Positions 32,657 to 41,727 of a stretch of 46,479 nucleotides of DNA are shown here, piece after piece. The notes under the pieces were generated by a model. The model saw only the letters and a program-made list of their open reading frames with translations. It was not told where the DNA came from and did no database searches. This DNA comes from an uncultured Elusimicrobia bacterium (GTDB taxonomy: Bacteria; Elusimicrobiota; Elusimicrobia; Elusimicrobiales; UBA9959): positions 1 to 46,479 of the forward strand of contig CAISZM010000019.1 in assembly GCA_903889965.1 (NCBI GenBank), written 5' to 3'. Position numbers and translations under genes: made by a program. Every line of letters begins with the position of its first letter. The first letter of the stretch is position 1.

Positions 32657-35600
32657 ATGCGAAAAAAACTGTTTTCAATACTTGGCGCCTGGATTTTATT
32701 CGCCGGCCTGGCCGTTACGGCTTCCGCCCAGAACCTTTATCTTTCGAATATGGACGTGAGGTATAAGAACGGCGGCAACGGTTACTGTAATGACGTGGTC
32801 GGCTCGGACCCGGCCGTATCTTTTTTAACAGCGGGCGGGAATGTCTGGAATAACTCTTCGCTGATCGAGTTCGAAAGACCCCGCTCCGCGTATCCCGGGG
32901 CCTGCCTGGGTCTCTGCGCCACCATCTCCTGCGTCAATACCTCCACCGAAGCTTTCGGGGTGGACGAATTGACCTTTGAGGTCTTTAAATTCGCCGCCGG
33001 CGCCAACCCGCTGGACCAGGCCTCCACTCCGCCCATAAAGACCATCCCGATGCACGATATCGCTTCATGCCCCGGCAGCGCTTCGGGCGGGTCCATAGGA
33101 ACCTATTGCACCTCCTGGGACGGCTCCTATAACCTCAACGGCATGTTCGGCAAGACCAATGGCCAGTTCGGCTTCAGGGCAAAGGTGAAGACCAACCAGG
33201 TGAGCGCTACGGCAGGAAATATTTCCATAGAGCAGACCAGCGCCTTCCCCGGAACGAACCAGATACCCATACAGGTGAACGTGACGAATATACACTCGCT
33301 GCGCTCCACACCCACGGTGGTCGGGAGATTTACCGGCGTGGCGGCTCAGCCCTACAATATACTCTACAGGCTTTCCAAGGACGCCATTGTCAACATAAAC
33401 GTGTACGACGCCAATACGGCCGGGACCCTGCCGCTTGTGCGAACTATTATATCCGACACGCCGCGCATCGGCGAAGGCACACCGGACGGCACGCTGACCA
33501 ATGGCGATTACTGGGACGGGCGTGATGGCAATGGCGAACTTGTGCCCGGAGGCAACTACCTCGTGCGCATAGAGGCCCAGTCCAATGACGCCTGGCAGCC
33601 GCCCACCGACCTGGCCTTCCCGGCCACGATGCAGATGTCGCTGGACCCTCTGCAGATAACCGACGTGGCCATAAAGCCGCTCGGCGCCTCCGCTACCGAC
33701 ATGGCCACTATAAGCTACATGCTCACCGAGCCGGCTACCGTGTACGTAGAAATTTATACTCCGGGGACGCAGTTCGCTGACGTCAATGTTTCGCCGGTAT
33801 CTGTGGTGGCCGGGACCGGCTCCCTGCTGAAGCGCTTCAAAGAGGAGAAAGAATCGCGCAAGGCCGTTATCACCTACTGGGACGGGCGCGACGAGTCCGG
33901 AAGCCCGGTCTGCGACGGCAACTACGTTTACGCCGTTTACGCCGTACTGCCGGGCGCCTCCGGCGCAAGGATCTGGACGATGCGCACGAATATCGGCGTG
34001 GTGCCCGTTGCCCGGGGCCCGGTGCTGGCTTTCATGAGCCCCTCTTCCACGGTGGTCGGGTCCTCGCCTTCGGCGTCCGGGATAGACCCGTTCTATTTCA
34101 AATATACGCCAGTGCGCACCGCTTACGTCACACTGAATATAAAGAAGATGGACGGGCAAACGCTGGTGCGCAACGTGGTCAAGAATAAGCAGGCCTCCGC
34201 CAATTACGCCACCATGGAAACATGGGACGGCAAGGATGATAATGGCCTGTTCGTGGCCAGCGGGACCTACCTGTCCGAGCTTGTCACCACCGACCCGTTC
34301 GTGTGTTCGACCCTTAAAACATCCACCATGACGGTCCCGATAGACGTCAATATGTTCCGCGTGGTGGACGTTAAGACTTCGCCTCTGCTGGTCGGCAGTT
34401 CCAGCGACGTCGTAAGCGCCACTTTCACGCTTTCGAAGACGATGTTCGTGGAGTTCAACGTCTACCCCACCAACGTGGTCATCCCTCCCTCTCCCTGGCC
34501 TCCGACCGGGCTCGGCGTCCCTGTCTACAGCGTGCAGAGCCTGCTCTCGGGGCTCAAGATCACCACCGAATTCTGGGACGGGCGCGACGCCTACGGGCGC
34601 ATGCTGCCGGACGGGCACTACCCGTTCACGCTGGTGGCGCACAGCACCGGGACGGCGCAGGTAGTATACGCGAGCGACCCGGTTTACGGCTACGTGGATA
34701 TAGCGCGCGGCCAGATCATCTTCAACACTTTCGACGTTATCCCGAGCATACCGACGATGTATAACTCCTCGGACACGGTAAAGCTTCCCCCCTACGAGGT
34801 GGACTACGTGCTGAGCAGGCAGGCGCTGACGACCGTGGATATAATGACGCTGACGCTCCCCTCCACGGTGGTGGCGAACGTGGTCGCTAACCGCGTCTGC
34901 GACGGGGACACCATCTGCGCGGATTTCTGGGACGGCAAGGACAGCAACGGGAACTTCGTGACTGGCGGGGAATATAATGTCCGGGTGACGGCGCAGGACG
35001 TGTCGGCCCAGCTTACCACCAAGGCCACCGCGCAAATGACGATAGACGTGTATCCCCTGCGCATCTACGACGTGGCCATAACGCCGCTGACCGTCGACAA
35101 TCCGGCGGTGGTCAACTACCAGGTGTCGGAGACGATGAAGGTCGTTACTAAGATCTACAAGCCGGGGACCTGGTTCGACACGAACGGCGTAGCCTATCCT
35201 CCCGAGGCTACCAGCCTGGTGAAGCGCATGATAGGTGTGCGGCCGGCGCGCACCAACATCTCCGAGAACTGGGACGGCACCGACCTTACCCTGACAAGGG
35301 TCCCCGACGGGAATTATGTCTTCAAGGTGTACGGTTCCACCAACACGGGGGGCATCAGCTCGCTGACCGGCGATCTGTCCACCGGGACCGTCCTCGCCGA
35401 CGATATAATAACGGCCAATGTCCCGGTGACCAGGGGTACTTCCGCGGACCTGTGCGGGGATTTCTCCAAGGGGACTTTCTTTGCCCCCAACCCGTACGTG
35501 GGCACGAGCGGCTGGTTCCATATACCGGTCCTGAAGAACGGGCGGGTGACCCTCAAGGTTTATAACCTGGCCGCGGACCTTGTCTTTAAGAACGACTTCG

Positions 35601-35767
35601 GCCTGAAAGGTCAGGACGAGGATATCAAGTACACGTGGGCGAAGGTCAACTCGGCCGGCAAGGCGGTGGCGCCCGGAGTTTATTTCGCGGTGGTGCGGTT
35701 CGAGGGCTCGGAAGGAACGCGCGAAGTATGCCAGGTCGTGAAGAAAATACTGGTGCCTTCGAGGTGA
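32657..35767 (+). CDS. Large exported protein with six FlgD-like Ig repeats
   Basis: 1036 aa from ATG 32657 (GGAGAG upstream) with a signal peptide (to about residue 25, TASAQN). After an N-terminal region with several cysteines come six FlgD-type Ig repeats. Each has a WDGxDxxG core and a GxY strand: YWDGRDGNGE (about 285), YWDGRDESGS (407), TWDGKDDNGL (522), FWDGRDAYGR (639), FWDGKDSNGN (757), NWDGTDLTLT (871). Spacing is 114-122 residues. The C-terminal segment (FFAPNPYVG ... VAPGVYFAVVRF) resembles C-terminal domains of secreted surface proteins. Probably an outer-surface fibre or adhesin. It is followed 40 bases later by a PorV/PorQ-type protein, a frequent partner of exported FlgD-repeat proteins. 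Confidence 0.85.
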   Translation: MRKKLFSILGAWILFAGLAVTASAQNLYLSNMDVRYKNGGNGYCNDVVGSDPAVSFLTAGGNVWNNSSLIEFERPRSAYPGACLGLCATISCVNTSTEAFGVDELTFEVFKFAAGANPLDQASTPPIKTIPMHDIASCPGSASGGSIGTYCTSWDGSYNLNGMFGKTNGQFGFRAKVKTNQVSATAGNISIEQTSAFPGTNQIPIQVNVTNIHSLRSTPTVVGRFTGVAAQPYNILYRLSKDAIVNINVYDANTAGTLPLVRTIISDTPRIGEGTPDGTLTNGDYWDGRDGNGELVPGGNYLVRIEAQSNDAWQPPTDLAFPATMQMSLDPLQITDVAIKPLGASATDMATISYMLTEPATVYVEIYTPGTQFADVNVSPVSVVAGTGSLLKRFKEEKESRKAVITYWDGRDESGSPVCDGNYVYAVYAVLPGASGARIWTMRTNIGVVPVARGPVLAFMSPSSTVVGSSPSASGIDPFYFKYTPVRTAYVTLNIKKMDGQTLVRNVVKNKQASANYATMETWDGKDDNGLFVASGTYLSELVTTDPFVCSTLKTSTMTVPIDVNMFRVVDVKTSPLLVGSSSDVVSATFTLSKTMFVEFNVYPTNVVIPPSPWPPTGLGVPVYSVQSLLSGLKITTEFWDGRDAYGRMLPDGHYPFTLVAHSTGTAQVVYASDPVYGYVDIARGQIIFNTFDVIPSIPTMYNSSDTVKLPPYEVDYVLSRQALTTVDIMTLTLPSTVVANVVANRVCDGDTICADFWDGKDSNGNFVTGGEYNVRVTAQDVSAQLTTKATAQMTIDVYPLRIYDVAITPLTVDNPAVVNYQVSETMKVVTKIYKPGTWFDTNGVAYPPEATSLVKRMIGVRPARTNISENWDGTDLTLTRVPDGNYVFKVYGSTNTGGISSLTGDLSTGTVLADDIITANVPVTRGTSADLCGDFSKGTFFAPNPYVGTSGWFHIPVLKNGRVTLKVYNLAADLVFKNDFGLKGQDEDIKYTWAKVNSAGKAVAPGVYFAVVRFEGSEGTREVCQVVKKILVPSR

Positions 35768-35807
35768 TCGAAGGCGCCGGCCGTACCATGCTTACAGGCG
35801 GTGAGTT

Positions 35808-36782
35808 ATGAGAATTATGAAAAACCTGCTTTTTGCCGCGGCCGCCGCGCTTTTGTTGTACGGCGCCGCTTCCGCCGCCGACAATAACGTGGGTACCGAC
35901 GGGGCCGCTTTTCTGAAGATCCCCACCGGCAGCCCGCGCGCCCAGGCCCTGGGCAACAGCGGCGTTTCCATAGTGGAAGGCGGCGAGGCCATGGGGATAA
36001 ACCCCGCCGGTATAGCCTCGGCGCAGATGCGCGAAGGCTCGTATTCCTACCTGAGCTGGCTTGAGGGCTATTCCGGCCACTATATGTCCTATGTCCACCC
36101 GATAGGGCAGGTCGTGATCGGCGCCAACATGGCGTATTACGACATAAACGGCTTTGACGCTCGCGACTCGGAGGGCATCCCGCAGGACAGCGGCGGGGTG
36201 AAAGCGAACAACGGCTACGCTTCCCTGTCGCTGGCCAAGGGTTTTTTTCTTGAGCGGCTCCTTGTGGGCATCAGCGCCAAGGAAGTGATGGAGAGCATGT
36301 CCGTTGATAACAGCCACAGCAAGAAGTACAAGAACCTCGTTTTCGATATGGGCGCCATACTGAAGCTGGGCCGCAAGTTCTCCGTCGGCTGGGCCAACCT
36401 GAACGCGTCCGGGAAGTCGCACCAGGTGGTGAAAGCGCACCGTTTCGGCGGCGCCTATGCGTTCAACCCTTTCTTTACGCTGGTCCTGGAGGAGAAATCC
36501 TACTCCGACAGGAAGTGGAAACCCAGCGGCGGCGTGGAACTGAGCCTGCCCGAGGAGGTCCTCCAGGTCGGGCGCGTTGTGCTGCGGGTGGGCTGCGCCC
36601 CCAGCGACAATATGGGCAAGAATACGGCCGATAAGCTTTTCAGCGGTCTATCGGGTTTCTCTTTCGGCGTCGGAATATACAGCGCGCAGGCGCTTGGGTA
36701 CGGCATGGGCCTTGATTACACCATGGCGCCGTATGGCGCCCTGGGAAAGACAAGCCAGATGTCCCTGCGGTTCCAGTTTTAA
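35808..36782 (+). CDS. PorV/PorQ-family outer-membrane beta-barrel protein
   Basis: 324 aa with a signal peptide (to about residue 24, ASAADN). The mature N-terminus GTDGAAFLKIPTGSPRAQALGN, then the segment MGINPAGIA, is the signature of PorV/PorQ (UPF0164) proteins. Alternating amphipathic strands run to a C-terminal aromatic (MSLRFQF), which fits an outer-membrane beta barrel. In type IX secretion PorV shuttles cargo. No other type IX genes were seen here, so its role may be broader: presenting or anchoring the FlgD-repeat protein encoded just upstream. ATG 35817 is an alternative start. Confidence 0.85.
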   Translation: MRIMKNLLFAAAAALLLYGAASAADNNVGTDGAAFLKIPTGSPRAQALGNSGVSIVEGGEAMGINPAGIASAQMREGSYSYLSWLEGYSGHYMSYVHPIGQVVIGANMAYYDINGFDARDSEGIPQDSGGVKANNGYASLSLAKGFFLERLLVGISAKEVMESMSVDNSHSKKYKNLVFDMGAILKLGRKFSVGWANLNASGKSHQVVKAHRFGGAYAFNPFFTLVLEEKSYSDRKWKPSGGVELSLPEEVLQVGRVVLRVGCAPSDNMGKNTADKLFSGLSGFSFGVGIYSAQALGYGMGLDYTMAPYGALGKTSQMSLRFQF

Positions 36783-36805
36783 AAGCCGCGGGCTGAGGTT
36801 AACAG

Positions 36806-37024
36806 ATGCTTTTCGCCGGCAGAAAATCCGGCTCCGGCTTGCGGGCCGGGGCTAACGGCTTAAGGCGCCGCCCGGGCCAGACGGCGGTCGAGTACCTGCT
36901 TGTCACCGTGGCTCTGGTTGTGGCGTTCGCTCTGATGTACAGGGTGCTTTCGTACTCGGTCGCCAGGGAGTTTACCGGCGGCGGGCGGCTTATAACGACC
37001 ATGTATAAGGAATCGCCCTTTTAA
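36806..37024 (+). CDS. Class III prepilin-like protein (minor Flp-type pilin)
   Basis: 72 aa. A basic N-terminal segment ends in RRRPG, followed by QTAVEYLLVTVALVV. This is the Flp prepilin pattern: peptidase cleavage after Gly, Glu at +5, then one hydrophobic helix. The leader (about 28 residues) is longer than in most Flp pilins. The 39-residue mature part contains SVAREFTGGGRL. First gene of the Tad locus, 23 bases after the PorV gene. Probably a minor pilin or pseudopilin that is processed and inserted in the inner membrane. Confidence 0.75.
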   Translation: MLFAGRKSGSGLRAGANGLRRRPGQTAVEYLLVTVALVVAFALMYRVLSYSVAREFTGGGRLITTMYKESPF

Positions 37025-37082
37025 CGGCATACGTCATGAAGCCGGATGCCGATGGATCTGAGATCGTTTATGGAGGGATAAA

Positions 37083-37277
37083 ATGAACAAGCTGCTTAGA
37101 AAACGCAAAGGTCAGAATACAGTTGAATACCTGCTGATGCTTGCCGTAGTGGTGGGCGTGGTGCTCATCGCCGGCGTCGCCCTGAAGAGATATATGCCCC
37201 AGCTCTTCCAGGGGATCCAGCAGAAAATAGACGGAGCGGTCAACACGCTGGGCTCTTCTGCCGGCAATCCGGGATAA
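37083..37277 (+). CDS. flp: Flp-type major pilin
   Basis: 64 aa. Leader MNKLLRKRKG, cleavage after Gly10, mature QNTVEYLLMLAVVVGVVL with Glu at +5, a single hydrophobic helix and a short C-terminal tail ending in SSAGNPG. A strong GGAGGG ribosome-binding site lies 5 bases before ATG 37083, fitting high expression as the major subunit of the Tad pilus. No prepilin peptidase (TadV/CpaA) gene is in this window, so processing must come from elsewhere. Confidence 0.9.
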   Translation: MNKLLRKRKGQNTVEYLLMLAVVVGVVLIAGVALKRYMPQLFQGIQQKIDGAVNTLGSSAGNPG

Positions 37278-37349
37278 CTGAGCTTTAGCGGATAGCGTTC
37301 CGGGCAGGGGCGTTTTAAGCGCCCGGCCCAGGAGTACATAGTTCGGGCG

Positions 37350-37373
37350 TTTCCCGCGGCCGTCCGCGGGAAA
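37350..37373 (+). promoter_or_regulatory. Strong hairpin between pilin and assembly genes
   Basis: TTTCCCGCGG/CCGCGGGAAA, a 10-bp perfect stem with a 4-base loop and no T-tract. It lies between the pilin gene and the TadE-like gene; its last bases touch the latter's ribosome-binding site (AAAGG). It could protect the 3' end of the abundant pilin mRNA, block processing, or lower translation of the assembly genes. Confidence 0.6.
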
Positions 37374-37382
37374 GGCGGCTAT

Positions 37383-37910
37383 ATGCACAGTAAAGCCTTT
37401 ATCGCGGTGATCTCCGCCCGCCTAGCCGCGGGAGCCAGGAGCGTTAAAAGGGCCGGGCAGGTCACGGTCGAGCTGCTGCTGGTGCTGCCGCTGTTCATGC
37501 TGCTCCTGTTCTTTATAATGGAGATGGGCAATATCGGCTACCAGATAATACTTGCGCACCACTGCGCCTACGAGATGGCGCGCATAGGTTCGCTGGTGGC
37601 CGGGCCCAACGGTTCTGGTTCGGGCGGCGGGGCCGCGCTGGCGCAGATGAAGATGGATAACGTGATGGGGACGATGTTCAAGGCGACCGCCGGGAATACC
37701 GCCAAGGGCCAGTTCGTAACGAATAGTATCCCCGAAGACCCGCAGTCCCACCAGCCGAGCGTGGACTGGGAGGTGACGCTGAACTACAGGGTCAAGCTCG
37801 TTTTCCCGGGGTCAAGCTACGTGCTTTCGAATGTGCCGGGGGGGAAGAAGGAAAGGATTATTACCGTGACGGTGCGCATGCCGGTGGAACGGCCGTACAC
37901 CACATACTGA
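37383..37910 (+). CDS. tadE: TadE-like minor pilin
   Basis: 175 aa. The N-terminal leader ends at KRAG, followed by QVTVELLLVLPLFMLLLFFIMEMGNI, with Glu at +5. This is the class III prepilin pattern of TadE/TadF proteins. The roughly 130-residue soluble remainder is unusual only in a Gly/Ser-rich loop (GPNGSGSGGG). TadE proteins are minor pilins needed for assembly. The start codon lies 10 bases after a strong hairpin. Confidence 0.8.
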   Translation: MHSKAFIAVISARLAAGARSVKRAGQVTVELLLVLPLFMLLLFFIMEMGNIGYQIILAHHCAYEMARIGSLVAGPNGSGSGGGAALAQMKMDNVMGTMFKATAGNTAKGQFVTNSIPEDPQSHQPSVDWEVTLNYRVKLVFPGSSYVLSNVPGGKKERIITVTVRMPVERPYTTY

Positions 37911-37960
37911 TTTAACAAGGATTTAACGGGGAGTTAATAATTTAACGGGAGAATATATAT

Positions 37961-38716
37961 ATGGAAAAGAAAGGCATGCTCGTTCCGGTCGTGCTGGCGC
38001 TGGCCGCGTCGATCATCTACTGGTGGGTGCTCACCTCCAAGGAGAGGGCGCTGGGCGCCCAGCATGAGCACGCTGTAGTGCTGACGGCCAAGTATGACCT
38101 GCCGGCCCGCACCATAATGAACGTGGACCTGGTTGAAACCGTTGAAATGCCGCGCATGTACCTCGAGCAGGACGCCTACGAGGTAAAAAGCCAGTCGGAC
38201 ATAAAGCTGGTCACCAACCTCGTAACCGCCATACGCATTCCCAAGGGCAACCAGATCACCCAGTCCGCGCTTGTCTCCCTCAGCCCCGAAGCCGGCCTGA
38301 GCGTGAAGGTGCCTCCGGGTTACCGCGGCTGCGTGCTGCCCCTCGATAACGATCTTCTCCGCCTGATAAAGCCTGGCGACCGCGTGGACATCCTCGTCAC
38401 TTTTGACGCCGTTATGGGCGATAACCGCAAGGAAAAGGTTACCGCCACGATACTGCAGAACGTGCTGGTGCTTGGCGTCGGCGCCAACCTGGGCCAGGGT
38501 CTTTCCAGCATCCAGGCCAAGGCTAAGGCGGCTTCCGATGCGGCTGACCAGTCTTTCTCCGAGAAATCAGCGCTCAGCCTTGCCCTTAACCCGAACGAGG
38601 CCCAGTACCTCGCCCTCTCCCTGAAACAGGGAGACGTGGTGGTGGTCGTGCGCGGCCTGGGGGACGTGGAACTGCACCCGATGGAGATAGCTTCTTTCAA
38701 GCGGCTCATAAAATAG
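37961..38716 (+). CDS. cpaB: CpaB/RcpC pilus assembly protein
   Basis: 251 aa. One N-terminal membrane helix (about 6-25), a SAF domain (about 40-108: VLTAKYDLPARTIMNVDLVE to IPKGNQITQSAL), then the CpaB/RcpC domain with GCVLPLDNDLLRLIKPGDRV followed by DILVTFD. It sits in the periplasm and is thought to bind peptidoglycan or help the secretin. GGGAG lies before ATG 37961; the upstream 50 bases contain two copies of ATTTAACGGG. The stop is 9 bases before the secretin gene, as expected for cpaB-cpaC. Confidence 0.88.
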   Translation: MEKKGMLVPVVLALAASIIYWWVLTSKERALGAQHEHAVVLTAKYDLPARTIMNVDLVETVEMPRMYLEQDAYEVKSQSDIKLVTNLVTAIRIPKGNQITQSALVSLSPEAGLSVKVPPGYRGCVLPLDNDLLRLIKPGDRVDILVTFDAVMGDNRKEKVTATILQNVLVLGVGANLGQGLSSIQAKAKAASDAADQSFSEKSALSLALNPNEAQYLALSLKQGDVVVVVRGLGDVELHPMEIASFKRLIK

Positions 38717-38725
38717 GACACTATC

Positions 38726-39448
38726 ATGAAAAAAATTATTCTTGCCGTGTTGGCGCTGGGGCTTTCGGCCGCTGCGTCCGCGGAGGTCACTCAGATGGTG
38801 GCAGTGAGCGCCGACATCGTGGAAATAAGCGGTTCGCTTCAGAAGACGCGCGGCTTTTCCTGGAACCAGTTCTTCGATTTCACGGAAAAGTCCATACCGG
38901 GGATAATCACCCTTGGCGACTTCGAACGCAAGACCCAGCTTACGGCCTCCCTTAAGCTCCTGGAAACAGAGGGCAAGGCGCAGCTGCTTTCCAACCCCAA
39001 GGTTATCACCAAGAGCGGCACGCAGGCCAACTTCACCGTGGGCGGAGAGATCCCCGTGCCCTATTCCAATAACCAGGGCGTGGGCGCTGAATTCAAGAAA
39101 TACGGCGTGATCATGAACGTGCTGCCGGTGGTGCTGACCGATAAAAAGGACACCGTGGACGTGCAGATACAGCTGGAGGTTTCCAACCCCGACTACTCCA
39201 AACCTGTGGTGGCGTCCGGGACGACCATCCCCTCCATGGTAACCCGCCAGATACAGACCGAAGTGGAGCTTAAGAGCGGCGAAACCCTGGTCATCGGCGG
39301 TCTTAAGCAGAGCAAAAGAAGCGTCGCCCATAACCGCGTGCCGGTGCTGGGCGGCCTGCCGCTTATCGGCGCGCTTTTCAGCTCCACCGACATCGTGGAG
39401 GAGCAGAGCTCGCTCTTCCTGTTCATAACTTTCGACATTATCAAGTAA
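38726..39448 (+). CDS. Minimal CpaC/RcpA-type secretin
   Basis: 240 aa: signal peptide (to about residue 19, AASAEV), then directly a secretin core. Visible motifs are KAQLLSNPKVITKSGTQANF (secretin core), GGEIPVP, ELKSGETLVIGGL, and the C-terminal VPVLGGLPLIGALFSS, followed by LFLFITFDIIK. Usual Tad secretins are about 420-500 aa, with BON and N-domains first. These are absent, and the gene starts 9 bases after cpaB, so no frameshifted 5' part exists. It may form the outer-membrane gate with a second protein supplying the periplasmic ring. Confidence 0.85.
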   Translation: MKKIILAVLALGLSAAASAEVTQMVAVSADIVEISGSLQKTRGFSWNQFFDFTEKSIPGIITLGDFERKTQLTASLKLLETEGKAQLLSNPKVITKSGTQANFTVGGEIPVPYSNNQGVGAEFKKYGVIMNVLPVVLTDKKDTVDVQIQLEVSNPDYSKPVVASGTTIPSMVTRQIQTEVELKSGETLVIGGLKQSKRSVAHNRVPVLGGLPLIGALFSSTDIVEEQSSLFLFITFDIIK

Positions 39449-39502
39449 GAAGTTCGGTTCGCGGGGCAGCTGCCCCGCCAGACGGCGCGGCCGGCGGCTT
39501 AT

Positions 39503-41725
39503 ATGGAAAATCACAACCTTACCCCAAGGGTGATAACGTTCTCGGGTCCTAAAGAGGGCGTGGGCAAGACGTCCATTGTCATGAACCTGGCCCTGGCCTG
39601 GGCCAACTTCCAGAAGCGCAATGTCCTTATCCTGCCGCTTGACCCCATGTGCCGGTCCGAGCACGCGCAGCTCCTGGGCCTCAACCCGCCTTCTATGGCT
39701 GAGATCATCAGGACCCTGGGCCGCGAGTCAGTGGGCGCGCTTGGCGTGCTGCTGAAGGGCAAGATACCCATCTCCCAGTGGGGCGTAGGCGTGCTGCCGC
39801 TGAGCAAGCGCCGCTCCGACGTGGCCAAGATGTCGCCGGATATCATACTCCCCATGCTGTCGCGGCTGTCGCAGAATTTCGACATTTTTATCGATGTCGA
39901 CCCGTATTTCCCGATGCAGGTCTTCGCGTTCGACATCTCGGACCTGGTCTTCTGGGTGACCAATTCCAACGTCTCGTCGCTTAACGCCACGGCCGGGATG
40001 TTCCGCGAGATAAACGAATTGCACTTCCCGATGAGCAAATTCGAGATAGTGGCGAACCTCTACGACATGCCAGGCGCCGTAGATCCCAAGGAAGTGGAAA
40101 AATTCTTCAAGCAGATGGGCAAGGACATCCTGGCTTTCATGCCGTGGGAAGACGCCCTGCCCGCCTACGCGAACCAGAACAAGATACTGATCACGGAGCA
40201 GCCCAATACCCAGTGGGTGCGCATACTGCGCGTGCTGCTGGACCGTCTGGCCGTGCTCAAGCCGGCTGAAAAACAGTGGGTTTCCGGCATTGCCTCAACG
40301 GATTTTTCCAGCGGCTCGGACATGCTCTGGCGGCCCACGGAGAAGGATGACTCGGCGGCCGCGGCCGGCCCGGCTTCCGGAGCCGCCGGGCAGCAGCCTA
40401 ACGCCGTCCGCGTGGATGTGCCACCCTTCTGGGAGGAACTGAAGGTAAAAGTGCACCGCAACGTGGTGGCCGCGCTGGAAACCGAACGCGTTAAAATTTC
40501 CGACGACCCGGCCCTGAATAAGGAAACACGCCTGCGGGTGGACGGGATAATAAACGGGCTGCTGCAGAAAGAGACCGCGACTCCGCTCACCAGGGAACAG
40601 CGCGTGAAATTCATCAACGAGCTGCTCGACGAGATCCTGGGCCTGGGCCCGCTGGAAGAGCTGATGCGGGACCCGGCCGTCACCGAAATCATGGTGAACT
40701 CTTACGACAAGATCTATATAGAAAAGGCCGGCAAGCTGACGCTTACCAAATATAAGTTCAGGAACGACGAACAGATAATGCAGGTTATGAAGCGCATCGT
40801 GGCGCCGCTCGGCCGCCGCATAGACGAGTCTGTGCCCCTGGTGGACGCCCGCCTGAGGGACGGCTCCCGCATAAACGGCATTATACCGCCTCTTGCCATC
40901 TCGGGCCCCACGCTCACCATCCGCCGCTTTTCCGCCAAGCCTTTCACCGACACGGAATTGATAAAGAAGGGCAGTATCTCTCAGACCGCCGTGGATTTCC
41001 TGAGGGCCTGCGTGAAGCTGCGCAAAGATATCATCATCTCCGGGGGCACCGGCACCGGTAAAACCACTTTCCTGAACATGTTGTCCAGCTACATCCCCGA
41101 GGACGAGCGCATCGTGACCGTCGAGGATACCGCCGAACTTAAACTGCAGCAGGAGCACTGGGTGCGCCTGGAGAGCCGTCCTCCGAACATAGAGGGGAAG
41201 GGCGAGGTTAATATCCGCGACCTGGTCAAGAACTGCCTGCGTATGCGCCCGGACCGCATAGTGGTAGGCGAGGTCCGCGGTTCCGAGGCGCTGGACATGT
41301 TGCAGGCCATGAACACGGGCCATGAGGGCTCGCTGGCCACCATTCACGCCAATACTCCCCGCGACGCGCTGACCCGCATGGAGGCCATGTGCCTTATGGC
41401 CGGCGTGGACCTGCCCGTCTGGGCGCTGCGCGAAATGATCTCCTCCGCCGTGCACTTGGTGGTGCAGTTGACCCGTTTTTCGGACGGCACACGCAAGATA
41501 ACGGCCATAACGGAGATCACCGGCCGCGAGGAGAACCAGGTTCTGACGCACGATCTGTTCAAGTATCAGCAGACAGGCGTGGACGAGAACGGCAAGGTGG
41601 CCGGGTATTTCAGCGCCACCGGGGACCCGCCCAAGTTCTTCAAGGATTTCGAAACGCACGGCATGCACGTGCCGGTGGAAATGTTCTGGACGGAGGACCA
41701 GAAGCGCCAGCGCGCCGGGCGTTGA
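39503..41725 (+). CDS. Fused CpaE (MinD/ParA-like) and CpaF/TadA pilus ATPase
   Basis: 740 aa. Residues 1-270 form a CpaE/TadZ-type MinD-like ATPase: a deviant Walker [11 protein letters not shown] (14-23), IDVDPYFP, and [13 protein letters not shown]. An Ala/Gly/Pro-rich linker (about 281-310) connects to a full CpaF/TadA secretion ATPase: [20 protein letters not shown], Walker [12 protein letters not shown] (about 513-523), the Walker B region [14 protein letters not shown] (about 584), and [13 protein letters not shown]. CpaE localises the Tad machine, and CpaF is the hexameric motor for pilin assembly. They are normally two proteins. Here localisation and motor are covalently joined, with no stop or credible internal start seen in the linker. 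Confidence 0.92.
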   Translation: MENHNLTPRVITFSGPKEGVGKTSIVMNLALAWANFQKRNVLILPLDPMCRSEHAQLLGLNPPSMAEIIRTLGRESVGALGVLLKGKIPISQWGVGVLPLSKRRSDVAKMSPDIILPMLSRLSQNFDIFIDVDPYFPMQVFAFDISDLVFWVTNSNVSSLNATAGMFREINELHFPMSKFEIVANLYDMPGAVDPKEVEKFFKQMGKDILAFMPWEDALPAYANQNKILITEQPNTQWVRILRVLLDRLAVLKPAEKQWVSGIASTDFSSGSDMLWRPTEKDDSAAAAGPASGAAGQQPNAVRVDVPPFWEELKVKVHRNVVAALETERVKISDDPALNKETRLRVDGIINGLLQKETATPLTREQRVKFINELLDEILGLGPLEELMRDPAVTEIMVNSYDKIYIEKAGKLTLTKYKFRNDEQIMQVMKRIVAPLGRRIDESVPLVDARLRDGSRINGIIPPLAISGPTLTIRRFSAKPFTDTELIKKGSISQTAVDFLRACVKLRKDIIISGGTGTGKTTFLNMLSSYIPEDERIVTVEDTAELKLQQEHWVRLESRPPNIEGKGEVNIRDLVKNCLRMRPDRIVVGEVRGSEALDMLQAMNTGHEGSLATIHANTPRDALTRMEAMCLMAGVDLPVWALREMISSAVHLVVQLTRFSDGTRKITAITEITGREENQVLTHDLFKYQQTGVDENGKVAGYFSATGDPPKFFKDFETHGMHVPVEMFWTEDQKRQRAGR

Positions 41726-41727
41726 TT

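Noticed and set aside
33065-35521. 818-codon open frame on the minus strand
   Set aside because: It lies exactly opposite the FlgD-repeat gene, has no signal, start site or recognisable domain, and its His/Arg/Gly-rich composition is typical of an antisense shadow of GC-rich code.
40295-41668. 457-codon minus-strand frame opposite CpaE-CpaF
   Set aside because: Antisense shadow of a gene with unmistakable ATPase motifs.
41389-41727. Upstream extension of TadB into the CpaF coding region
   Set aside because: ATG 41728 begins a perfect signal peptide directly after the CpaEF stop; the extension is an out-of-frame shadow of CpaF.
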